Counted from the first letter of the stretch, positions 1 to 5,197 are shown. The stretch: DNA of 6,305 bases from JBHHWH01 sp046756405 (GCA_046756405.1 JBHHWH010000107.1:1-6305), one strand, 5' to 3'. Program-made: numbers and translations. Notes: generated from the sequence alone by a model not told the origin.

Positions 1-54
1 CCTCACATCGATGACCCTGACCGTCTGGAGGGAGTGACCGCCATCGGGGTGGAC
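1..54 (+). pseudogene. ISL3-family transposase, internal fragment cut by the IS256 element
   Basis: Frame 1 reads without a stop up to the left end of the IS256 element and gives HIDDPDRLEGVTAIGVD. In actinobacterial ISL3-family transposases a segment of this type (DP-RL-GV-x-IGVDEHVWR) begins the catalytic domain, and the Asp of GVD is a likely catalytic residue. The match stops exactly where the IS256 inverted repeat begins, so the gene was probably split by that insertion. Its 5' part lies outside the window. The right flank of the IS begins with codons that could read HVW (1456 on), but what follows does not look like ISL3, so the rest of the gene seems lost. The call rests on about 17 residues and family memory. 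Confidence 0.5.
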
Positions 55-55
55 G

Positions 56-79
56 GAGATATAACCGAATGTTGTGGAT
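56..79 (+). repeat. IS256 left terminal inverted repeat
   Basis: This 24-bp end starts GAGATAT and finishes TGTGGAT. It pairs with the reverse complement of 1432-1455 at 19 of 24 positions; the differences fall in the middle of the repeat. It sits 89 bp before the transposase start. Confidence 0.7.
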
Positions 80-150
80 GACGGGGTCCGGGAAAGAGGG
101 CGGCGTACCCTTCCGAACCTGAATCAACGGTTCCGCTGGTGTTGGCCGGC

Positions 151-160
151 GGGGAAGGAG
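151..160 (+). promoter_or_regulatory. Ribosome binding site deciding the transposase start
   Basis: GGGGAAGGAG lies 8 nt before the ATG at 169. It supports the shorter transposase over the GTG start at 139. Confidence 0.7.
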
Positions 161-168
161 TACGCCTG

Positions 169-1419
169 ATGTTGAAGATAGTCACCGATGATGTGGGTGG
201 AGATGATCTGACAGTGTCGGTGTTGGATGAGCTGGTCACCGAGGGGGCTCGTCGCATGCTGGTGACGGCTCTGGAGGCTAAGGTTGCCGATTACATCGAA
301 CGTCACCAGCAGCTGGTCGACGAGTCTGGTCATCGTCTGGTGGTCCGCAACGGCAAGGCCGCCGAGCGGACGCTGGTGACCGGGGCTGGCGGGTTGAGGA
401 TCCGGGCTCCTCGTGTCCACGACAGAAGGGAGGGCCACAGGTTCTCTTCGTCGATCCTGCCTCGGTATGCCCGCCGGTCACCGAAGGTGGCCGACGTGCT
501 GCCGGTGTTGCATCTGCGGGGCCTGTCCACTGGGGATTTCGCTCCCGCGCTCGAAGAGTTCTTCGGTACCGACGCCGGACTGTCGGCATCGACGGTGACT
601 CGGCTCATCGAAACCTGGTCCGACGAATACGAGGCTTTCGAGAACCGGGACCTGTCTGATTCTGATTTCGTGTATGTGTGGGCCGATGGGGTGCATTTCC
701 GAATCCGATTGGAGGAAGACCGGTTGTGCTGTCTGGTCATGATCGGGGTCCGTGCCGACGGCTCAAAAGAGCTGATCGCCTGCGCCGATGGGTATCGGGA
801 GTCCACCGAATCCTGGGCCGAAGTGCTCCGAGACCTCAGAGACCGGGGGATGGGTGCTCCGGTGGTGGCAGTCGGTGACGGCGCCCTGGGATTCTGGGCT
901 GCCCTCGCCGACGTGTTTCCCGAAACCCGGGAGCAGCGGTGTTGGGTGCACAAGACCGCCAACATTCTCGACGCCCTCCCGAAACGGCTCCACAAGTCGG
1001 CCAAGGCAGCGTTGCATGACATCTATGAGGCGGAGACCCGCCGAGACGCCGAAGCTGCGATCGACGGTTTCATCGTCCAGTTCGGGGACAAGTATCCCAA
1101 GGCGGTCGAGAAGCTGGTCCGAGACCGGGAGACCCTGCTGACCTTCTACGACTACCCGGCCGCACATTGGGTGCATCTGAGGACGGTGAACCCGATCGAG
1201 TCGACGTTCGCCACCGTCCGGTTACGCACCAAGGTCACCAAAGGAGCCGGCGCCAGACGACGAGGGCTGGTAATGGCCTACAAGCTGCTCGACGCAGCCC
1301 AGGCCAGATGGCGGAAAGTCAACAGCCCCCAGTTCGTCGCCCTCGTCCGGGCCGGAGTCGAATTCAAAGACGGAATCCAAGTTGAAAGGAGAGACAACCA
1401 ATCAAGGGACGCCGCCTGA
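169..1419 (+). CDS. IS256-family (mutator-type) transposase
   Basis: This enzyme cuts and joins the ends of its own element through a DDE (RNase H-like) active site. The product is 416 aa, the usual size for the family. The catalytic residues are visible as D173 (VWADGVHF), D237 (VGDGALGFW) and E344 (NPIESTFATVR). The family C-x2-H signature is CWVHK at 258-262. The N-terminal third carries the typical DNA-binding part, with an RNGK motif near residue 61. I chose the ATG at 169 because GGGGAAGGAG (151-160) sits 8 nt upstream; an in-frame GTG at 139 would add 10 residues but places that Shine-Dalgarno inside the gene. No frameshift or stop interrupts the frame. The gene is the only one in its element. 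Confidence 0.95.
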   Translation: MLKIVTDDVGGDDLTVSVLDELVTEGARRMLVTALEAKVADYIERHQQLVDESGHRLVVRNGKAAERTLVTGAGGLRIRAPRVHDRREGHRFSSSILPRYARRSPKVADVLPVLHLRGLSTGDFAPALEEFFGTDAGLSASTVTRLIETWSDEYEAFENRDLSDSDFVYVWADGVHFRIRLEEDRLCCLVMIGVRADGSKELIACADGYRESTESWAEVLRDLRDRGMGAPVVAVGDGALGFWAALADVFPETREQRCWVHKTANILDALPKRLHKSAKAALHDIYEAETRRDAEAAIDGFIVQFGDKYPKAVEKLVRDRETLLTFYDYPAAHWVHLRTVNPIESTFATVRLRTKVTKGAGARRRGLVMAYKLLDAAQARWRKVNSPQFVALVRAGVEFKDGIQVERRDNQSRDAA

Positions 1420-1431
1420 CCATCCCAGCCG

Positions 1432-1455
1432 ATCCACAGGATTTGGCGATATCTC
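1432..1455 (-). repeat. IS256 right terminal inverted repeat
   Basis: Read on the minus strand it starts GAGATAT and finishes TGTGGAT like the left end, matching it at 19 of 24 positions. It begins 12 bp after the transposase stop codon. The 145 bp from here to the methyltransferase stop (1456-1600) contain no gene or clear terminator. Confidence 0.7.
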
Positions 1456-1600
1456 ACGTCTGGGTGGCCGAGGCCCCCCGTACCAGAATGGAACATTCCC
1501 GAGCAATAACGCTCCAATTGGTGACCACCCGGGAACGAGCATATACCGAGTCCGAGCAGATCGGCGCTGCTGCGCTGGGGGCGGGATGGCTCAGAAACGT

Positions 1601-2365
1601 TCAGGGGGATTGTTGGTGGCAGGCGACGAACCCACCGAACAGGAAGACGGGTGCTGGGTCATCAGCGAAGAACGGAGCGGTCTCGGCGAGGAGCCAGATC
1701 TTGAACTCCGCTTCTGTCTGGTCGCCGCGTTCGATCACTGTTTGGAGGTTGCTCTGGGTCAGGAGGTAGGCCGCTAACTGGTCGGCGGTGAGGGGCACTG
1801 GGTGCTCGTAGCGTTCCCAACCGGTGTGCTGCCAGGCACCCAGATCATCCGGGGGGCGCCACGATCGATCCCGTGGAGGCGACGGATAGGTGCTGAGGTA
1901 GACGTCCCTGGCCCAGGCAGCGAACTCTTCGTGACCCTGCATCTGTCCGGTGAACCAGTGGTCGTGGACCACCAGCCACGCATCCGGTCTGGCGACCCGA
2001 GATGCCTCTTTGAGGAACCGTGCCTGGTCGAACCAGTGCAACGCGGAGCCAACCGCGATCAGGTCACAGGATCCATCCTCCAGCGGTAGGTCTTCGGCCG
2101 ACCCGACTCGATACAGGACGTTTGCCGCTGGGAGGGCCTGTGCCAGCATGGCTGTCGACGGCTCTACGCCGATGATGGTGTCGGCCAGCGGAGCCAGCGC
2201 CATCGTCGAGATCCCCGTACCGCAGCCGACATCAACCGCACACCGAACCCGGGCGGTGATTCCGGTCAGCCGGCGAATGACGTCTGTTACGAGGCTGGAG
2301 TAGTCGGGGCGACCCGCTGCGTAGAGGCGAGCCGCAGCGTCAGTAGCGAACGGATTGTTGGACAT
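1601..2365 (-). CDS. Class I SAM-dependent methyltransferase (Methyltransf_11 / UbiE-like)
   Basis: This is a 254-aa soluble methyltransferase with a Rossmann-like fold that should transfer a methyl group from S-adenosylmethionine; the acceptor cannot be predicted. Motif I is VDVGCGTG (residues 44-51). The acidic residue after strand 2 that binds the ribose is E68 (GVEPS). AEDLPL (90-95) and the SALHWFD segment (107-113) are typical of small Methyltransf_11 enzymes. The N-terminal NPFATDAAARLYAAGRPDY is the usual start of this subgroup, and both ends look complete. Translation begins at an ATG with only a weak upstream AGG. The gene stands alone and converges on the IS256 element. A 7-bp-stem inverted repeat (2391-2409) lies 26 bp upstream and may be an operator. 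Confidence 0.9.
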   Translation of the reverse strand: MSNNPFATDAAARLYAAGRPDYSSLVTDVIRRLTGITARVRCAVDVGCGTGISTMALAPLADTIIGVEPSTAMLAQALPAANVLYRVGSAEDLPLEDGSCDLIAVGSALHWFDQARFLKEASRVARPDAWLVVHDHWFTGQMQGHEEFAAWARDVYLSTYPSPPRDRSWRPPDDLGAWQHTGWERYEHPVPLTADQLAAYLLTQSNLQTVIERGDQTEAEFKIWLLAETAPFFADDPAPVFLFGGFVACHQQSP

Positions 2366-2390
2366 CGCTAATCAACCTACACGGCGTGGA

Positions 2391-2409
2391 TTTCGTCTCT
2401 AGGACGAAA
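2391..2409. promoter_or_regulatory. Inverted repeat upstream of the methyltransferase (possible operator)
   Basis: TTTCGTC and GACGAAA form perfect 7-bp arms around a 5-base centre. The palindrome lies 26 bp upstream of the methyltransferase ATG, a normal place for a repressor site. It could also be the hairpin of a terminator for something transcribed on the plus strand, since an A-rich rather than T-rich run follows. No clear -35/-10 pair is visible beside it. Elsewhere in 2366-2520 I see no gene; a 36-codon open stretch on the minus strand (2377-2487) has no recognisable family and no good start. Confidence 0.3.
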
Positions 2410-2520
2410 AACGATGCCGATCACCAGGTCCGAGGCGAGAATGAGCACCTCGCGCACCCGCTCGAGATCGACCGTGCGCCAGACGCTTTAACGCATCCCA
2501 GGGGTTCACTCACCCTGCCA

Positions 2521-2597
2521 GGTCAGATGACGATCCGAAGCGCCGCGTCGAACACGTAACCGGCCTCCCGTTTGCGTTCGAACTCGCCGTCGCCTGA
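2521..2597 (+). pseudogene. 3' end of an unidentified gene, copy A
   Basis: This 77-bp stretch aligns without gaps to 5198-5274 at 61 of 77 positions (79%). Read in the plus frame, both copies encode a tail with P, then K/R-rich RRVE, then VTGLPFA, one variable residue, then ELAVA and a TGA stop. From the RRVE codons onward there are 11 differences, and 10 fall in third codon positions. That pattern is expected of a real coding sequence under selection and identifies the strand. I do not recognise the protein. Upstream the frame soon loses any similarity between the copies and no start can be assigned, so this is a remnant. Its setting among transposase fragments suggests it came from a mobile element, but that is inference. 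Confidence 0.5.
2532..2545 (+). repeat. 14-bp direct repeat flanking the ISL3 fragment, copy 1
   Basis: GATCCGAAGCGCCG occurs here and again at 2965-2978 in the same orientation, one on each side of the ISL3 transposase fragment. This copy lies inside the conserved 3' gene end (copy A). Confidence 0.5.
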
Positions 2598-2654
2598 ACG
2601 CCCCTGTGCCGTATCCCGTCACCAGCTGGCGCCGAGTGCTGAACCGGCCTGGGT

Positions 2655-2879
2655 TCACACCAGCTGCACCGGCCTTCCGAAAGCAGGCAGATCCACCAGT
2701 ACCACCCGGTTCCGGTCCTTACGCCACACGGGCCCACCACATCCAGGACAGGTCGGCCGCTCCAGGCGGGCTTCGACGTGGACCCGCAGCGGTCCACCCG
2801 CCTCGTCGTCGACACCCAACACCGTGACATCGGGCAATCCGACAAGCAGCTCACACACACGGATAGGGTTCGTCTCCAC
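2655..2879 (-). pseudogene. ISL3-family transposase, N-terminal fragment
   Basis: About 74 residues match the N-terminal zinc-finger region of ISL3-family transposases, which normally run to roughly 400 aa or more. Visible landmarks are ELLVGLPDVTVLGV near the start, LRVHVEARLERPTCPGCGG (the conserved VE-x-R and C-x2-C half of the zinc ribbon) and the hallmark DLPAFGRPVQLV. Right after this the frame hits TGA where the family has Trp in the next conserved segment, and the sequence beyond no longer resembles ISL3, so the rest was lost. The GTG at 2879 is the likely start because GGGAGG (2886-2891) lies 6 nt before it; an upstream in-frame start at 2954 has no such support. Its orientation is opposite to the ISL3 piece at 1-54, so it is a separate copy. 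Confidence 0.75.
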
Positions 2880-2964
2880 AGGGGTCCTCCCATCTGATCG
2901 GCATAGAATACCGCCAGATTGGCAGGGCCCTTGTAACATCCCGGGGATCACCACCCCCCGCTCA

Positions 2965-2978
2965 GATCCGAAGCGCCG
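2965..2978 (+). repeat. 14-bp direct repeat flanking the ISL3 fragment, copy 2
   Basis: This is the second exact copy of GATCCGAAGCGCCG. Similarity to 2521-2597 also covers the TCAGAT just before it, but ends immediately afterwards. It may be a truncated third copy of the conserved 3' gene end or a recombination scar. Confidence 0.5.
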
Positions 2979-3060
2979 GTGTTCGCGCAGTCTCGAGTTT
3001 CTGGAATTCGAGGAGAGGGTGGTCCTGGTAGATGTCGATTAACGCTGCCAACGCCTGGTT

Positions 3061-3083
3061 GGCCTCCTCAGAATGAGGAGGCC
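3061..3083. terminator. Perfect 10-bp-stem hairpin
   Basis: GGCCTCCTCA, a GAA loop and TGAGGAGGCC form a perfect stem-loop. No T-run follows on either strand, so it is not a classic Rho-independent terminator, although high-GC actinobacteria often use hairpins without a T-run. It lies about 120 bp beyond the stop of the membrane-protein gene (3202) and could end transcription of that unit. It also overlaps the possible gene tail at 2962-3085, so a coding explanation for one arm cannot be excluded. Confidence 0.4.
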
Positions 3084-3201
3084 CTTGCCCGCGTCAGTGG
3101 ATTTTGAAATCAGCCTCCCAAGTTCACCACACCCCACACCTCAACGCGGGGAGCCATATTGCCTTCGTTTGATTGTTCCACCCGATACCTGGCCACCTGA
3201 C

Positions 3202-3798
3202 TTAAGGCGAAACGCCGCTCCGCGCATCCTGGACAATCGTCATAGCGTCGGTGAGGAGCACACCTTCCAATGGCATAGAAATAGGGCTGTTGATCGTCTG
3301 GACAAGAGTAGAGCCATCGATGACGTACACACCTTCGAAAGTTATCGGCCGGTAGTACTGCCCGCCGCTTTCGGCGTCTCGTTTCAGCCATAGGAAGGCG
3401 AGCACGCGCGTTCCCGCTTTGCGCCAGTCGCGGTCGTAGTCAACTCCTATGGTGTCGGTCTCGATAAGGATGTTTGTGGCTATTGTCGAGCCTGCAAGGA
3501 CTTTGTCTACGCGCAGTGCGGTTTCCTCAAATTGGACCTGCGGGATGTCCTCACCGACTGATCGTCCGAGAGTGCTGCTTTCGACTGTACCTACAACGAT
3601 GAGGTCTGGTTCAGACAGCAATTCCTCGTATGTGCTCGCATGTCCGGGGGTGCCAGGTGGCGGGAGGAGCATCTCTGCGCGTGATCCCGGGTCCGGAGGA
3701 TTAAGCACCAGATAGATGAGCGCTCCTCCCACAAGCACCGCGAGCACGACAGCCACAAGGGTATTTGGGACTCGAGTTGTGTCCGTCTCCGTGCTCAC
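3202..3798 (-). CDS. Single-pass membrane protein with an extracytoplasmic domain of unknown function
   Basis: The 198-aa product has a short polar N-terminus, one hydrophobic segment at about 12-33 (NTLVAVVLAVLVGG onward) and a C-terminal domain of about 160 residues, probably outside the membrane. The domain opens with YEELLSEPDLIVVGTVES and continues with alternating strands, VDKVLAGS, a GTRVLAFLWLK strand and GVYVIDG. This is the pattern of a widespread but uncharacterised small beta-barrel-like extracytoplasmic domain (SDLVVVGTV...KVLKG...FL). I chose the GTG at 3798 because AGAGG lies 8 nt upstream. A TTG at 3825 would overlap the protease stop as TTGA and suggests coupled translation, but it has no ribosome binding site. 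The gene lies directly downstream of the metalloprotease on the same strand, so the two are probably co-transcribed. It has no cysteines and no catalytic motif I can see. Confidence 0.75.
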   Translation of the reverse strand: MSTETDTTRVPNTLVAVVLAVLVGGALIYLVLNPPDPGSRAEMLLPPPGTPGHASTYEELLSEPDLIVVGTVESSTLGRSVGEDIPQVQFEETALRVDKVLAGSTIATNILIETDTIGVDYDRDWRKAGTRVLAFLWLKRDAESGGQYYRPITFEGVYVIDGSTLVQTINSPISMPLEGVLLTDAMTIVQDARSGVSP

Positions 3799-3821
3799 TT
3801 CACGGTCCTCTGCGTCGATCG

Positions 3822-4373
3822 TCAATAGAGGCTGTTGATGTGGATAATGTCGTGTGGCGAGTAGTTGTAGTCATCTTGCGTAGCGGGATTCTGCATGCAG
3901 CTCGTTGGATCCGTCGTGTGGGCAAGCCCCACACCATGGCCCTGCTCATGACAGGCAATACCCCTGGCGTAATTGGTGTTCGACTCGTTGAATTTCTCTA
4001 AGTTGTACTGGATAGTGCCCAGGAGGCACTTGCTCCCCCCATACCAATAGCTGCAATACCAACGGGCGACCCATGTTGTGTCTCCGTAATTCGAGTCGTA
4101 CATATTGATGCCGGTAGGCTGCCAGGAGTTGTAGTGGGATCGAACTATGTCGGTTGGTGCCAGATTGTTGACTTCGTTCCACGAGGACGCGTTGTGCATT
4201 GCTGATTCCAGGTTCACGTGAGCGAAGACGATGGTGGAACCGGCCCAGTTAGCCCTGTGACCCAGCACGTTCGTCGCGAGGGCGGGAGTTACGAGAAGGA
4301 TGGTCACGGCCACCGCGATTACTGACGCCCACATTCTCCTACGGTCGCGGCGAGGGATCTCGGCTCTCTGCAC
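3822..4373 (-). CDS. Secreted matrixin-like zinc metalloprotease
   Basis: This is a small secreted peptidase of 183 aa. Basic residues 3-13 precede a hydrophobic core at 15-30 and an ALA-type signal peptidase site near residue 33. The metzincin zinc motif is HEQGHGVGLAH (H142, H146 and H152 as ligands, E143 as general base), followed by a Met-turn at SCM (M160), the spacing seen in M10-type enzymes. Cys107, 116, 141 and 159 could form two disulfides. There is almost no room for a propeptide between the signal peptide and the catalytic domain, so it lacks the usual cysteine-switch latency segment. The GTG at 4373 is supported by AGAGG ending 8 nt upstream; an internal ATG at residue 14 would shorten the signal peptide's charged part. 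Substrate unknown. It leads a two-gene unit with the membrane protein at 3202-3798. Confidence 0.88.
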   Translation of the reverse strand: MQRAEIPRRDRRRMWASVIAVAVTILLVTPALATNVLGHRANWAGSTIVFAHVNLESAMHNASSWNEVNNLAPTDIVRSHYNSWQPTGINMYDSNYGDTTWVARWYCSYWYGGSKCLLGTIQYNLEKFNESNTNYARGIACHEQGHGVGLAHTTDPTSCMQNPATQDDYNYSPHDIIHINSLY

Positions 4374-4411
4374 CTAGTCGACCTCTTGTGCGGAAAATCG
4401 CTGCGCTGACA

Positions 4412-4439
4412 AATGTAGCTATTGGGTTACGGATGTCAA
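4412..4439 (-). promoter_or_regulatory. Predicted promoter of the protease unit, with its -35 inside an IS21-type end
   Basis: On the minus strand TTGACA (4439-4434) is a perfect -35 hexamer. A 16-bp spacer leads to TACATT (4417-4412), which matches the TATAAT consensus at 4 of 6 positions. The start of transcription would fall about 30 bp before the protease GTG, leaving room for its ribosome binding site at 4382-4386. The -35 box is the outermost sequence (TGTCAA on the plus strand) of the IS21-like terminus, so the promoter is a hybrid of element end and host DNA. IS21-family ends are known to carry outward -35 boxes. Confidence 0.5.
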
Positions 4440-4534
4440 GGGCCAGCAGGATCTGCCCGTGGCCGGTCAGTGATTCTGCCCACTGGTGGCCACCGGGATT
4501 GCCCATAGGTGGCCGACGGGTCTGCCCGATCAGG
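4434..4534 (+). mobile_element. Solo terminus of an IS21-family-like element with 23-bp-period repeats
   Basis: Starting at TGTCAAG (4434), the motif CTGCCC/TTGCCC recurs at 4453, 4476, 4499 and 4522, exactly 23 bp apart. TGGCC follows three of them (4460, 4487, 4510). The block GCCCAxTGGTGGCCACxGG is of the kind seen in multiple terminal repeats of actinobacterial IS21-family elements, which bind the IstA transposase. A GGAGGT (4540-4545) follows at the place where an istA ribosome binding site would be, but no istA reading frame follows and no opposite end is present. I therefore read it as a truncated left or right end. The family assignment rests on repeat architecture only. Confidence 0.6.
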
Positions 4535-4623
4535 TCTTCGGAGGTATCACACCCTTTCTGTGGATGGCTTGGGTAAGTCGGTGCCCCGGGTCGTCGTTTT
4601 TTTGCTCAGGTCTAGGTGTATGA

Positions 4624-4876
4624 GCCAGGGAGGCTGTCGACTCTGTTGATGGGTGGTCCGTGCCGCGCGGGGAGCTTGCTGCGAGGGAGGCGGCACGCCG
4701 GAGTGGTGCGCCGGAGTAGGAGGTGCACAACTTGAAAGCGGCAGTTCATCGAGGCTGGCCGGGAGAGGCTGGAGAAGGGGGCTCGACGACGGTCGTCGCG
4801 TGAGTTGGAAATTGAGGCTGAGTGTGAGGAGCTGAAGGCGGCGTTGGGTGAGGCCCACCTCCAGCTGCGGGTGTGG
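4624..4876 (+). pseudogene. IS3-type transposase orfA fragment with a nonsense codon and a frameshift
   Basis: Two frames joined give a helix-turn-helix protein of the IS3 orfA type. In frame 1 (from 4624) the reading is REAVDSVDGWSVP, then AAREAARRSGAPE, a TAG at 4720-4722, then EVHNLK. After a one-base insertion in the AAA near 4735-4738 the frame at 4739 continues RQFIEAGRERLEKGARRRSS and ends EELKAALGEAHLQLRVW at 4876. This is the usual order for such proteins: HTH with GVSEQTVHNWKRQFIEAG-like recognition, then a coiled coil ending in ALGEAHVELRVW. Beyond 4876 the sequence belongs to another gene on the opposite strand. Nothing of orfB (the catalytic part) is present. The copy is therefore dead. 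From 4535 to 4623 I see no gene. Confidence 0.65.
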
Positions 4877-5107
4877 GTACTCGTCGAGCAGCCAGGCAGC
4901 GAACTCGGAGGCAGACCGGGCCGCTCTCGTCAGGCTCTGGATGCCGAAAGATTCCCCCAGGCCGAATGTGGTAGGGCCGTCAGCGAACGGGTAATGGCTG
5001 GTGCCGATCACCAGCCCGTAGGTGCCGGGATCGGTCTCTGCGTCCGGGACAGGCAATAATGCCGCGGAATCGGTCTCCCGCAGTAGGCGAGTATCGACCT
5101 GTGACAC
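4877..5107 (-). pseudogene. Caspase-like (peptidase C14 fold) protein, N-terminal fragment
   Basis: The first 77 codons from a GTG at 5107 read as the start of a caspase-fold domain. Residues 30-39 (YGLVIGTSHY) are the first core beta strand, and residues 60-77 (TRAARSASEFAAWLLDEY) the first helix, as in bacterial caspase-family proteins where it reads ARSA-x-FA-WL. The catalytic His and Cys would lie further on and are missing. The likeness ends at DEY exactly where the oppositely oriented IS3-type fragment begins. The frame stays open to 4547, but that extension is the reverse complement of transposase and IS sequence. Upstream is only a weak AGAG 9 nt before the GTG. Bacterial caspase-like proteins often serve as effectors in defence or cell-death systems; whether this one did cannot be told. 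Confidence 0.5.
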
Positions 5108-5197
5108 AACCGGCGACTCTATCAGGCCTTGCGATCGCGTGGCACATCGAGGGCAGGTTCGGTCTAACAGGTCCTTACGTAAGTCCTGCTTGTCTGG

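Larger units (their letters stand above)
56..1455 (+). mobile_element. IS256-family insertion sequence, apparently complete
   Basis: One transposase gene is bounded by imperfect inverted repeats. The left repeat is 56-79 and the right repeat 1432-1455; 19 of 24 positions match. Both begin GAGATAT and both end TGTGGAT, with mismatches confined to the middle. The total of about 1.40 kb is normal for IS256-family elements, which usually make 8-9 bp target duplications. The 8 bp outside each end (ggtggacg on the left, acgtctgg on the right) do not match, so either one flank has been rearranged or the true tips differ by a few bases. Because the transposase is intact, the element may still be active. 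Confidence 0.8.
2962..3085 (-). pseudogene. Possible C-terminal tail of a lost gene
   Basis: The minus frame is open from just after a TGA at 3095-3097 to a TGA at 2962-2964. It reads EEANQALAALIDIYQDHP followed by LLEFQKLE and a short basic end. The spacing of a helix, a D-x-P turn and L-x2-L-x2-LE recalls the C-terminal helical segment of SPFH/Band 7 (slipin- or flotillin-like) proteins, but 35 residues are too few to be sure. There is no ATG or GTG start and no ribosome binding site, so if real it is only a 3' remnant. It may equally be chance. Confidence 0.2.
2880..3201. other. Gene-poor stretch with debris only
   Basis: Between the ISL3 fragment start and the membrane-protein stop I find no complete gene. 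It contains the Shine-Dalgarno of the ISL3 fragment (2886-2891), the second 14-bp repeat, the possible gene tail and the hairpin. From 3084 to 3201 I see nothing beyond shadow frames. The minus-strand sequence near 2946 to 2925 (beginning GGGATGTTACAAGGG) would be where the outer end of the ISL3 element is expected, but no partner end is present to confirm it. Confidence 0.4.

Noticed and set aside
330..1022. Long minus-strand and plus-strand open frames within the transposase gene
   Set aside because: They overlap a complete transposase with intact catalytic residues and show the S/R/P-rich composition of shadow frames in high-GC coding DNA.
46..1470. GGGTGGaCG (47-55) and GGGTGGcCG (1462-1470) as a 9-bp target duplication of the IS256 element
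   Set aside because: They match at 8 of 9 bases, but accepting them leaves 6 unmatched bases outside the right inverted repeat only, so the ends would be asymmetric.
1382..1777. Plus-strand open frames downstream of the IS256 transposase
   Set aside because: They run across the IS inverted repeat and into the antisense strand of the methyltransferase and carry no family motif apart from the possible HVW noted at the junction.
2377..2487. 36-codon open stretch on the minus strand upstream of the methyltransferase
   Set aside because: It has no good start or ribosome binding site and no recognisable family; it contains the palindrome at 2391-2409.
2560..2600. GTTCGAACTC resembling a tRNA T-loop
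   Set aside because: The five bases on each side do not pair, no anticodon or acceptor arms can be drawn, and the homologous copy at 5198-5274 lacks the sequence.
4597..4603. A7 on the minus strand as a transposase -1 frameshift site
   Set aside because: The IS3-type fragment nearby lies on the other strand and no minus-strand orfA/orfB pair surrounds the run.
4575..4610. T-run at 4597-4603 as a Rho-independent terminator
   Set aside because: The bases before the run do not form a stable stem beyond a short CCCGGG core, and no gene ends just upstream.
4547..4876. Continuation of the caspase-like frame to 4547
   Set aside because: This part is the reverse complement of a recognisable orfA fragment and low-complexity S/P/R-rich sequence; it is an open frame without family likeness.
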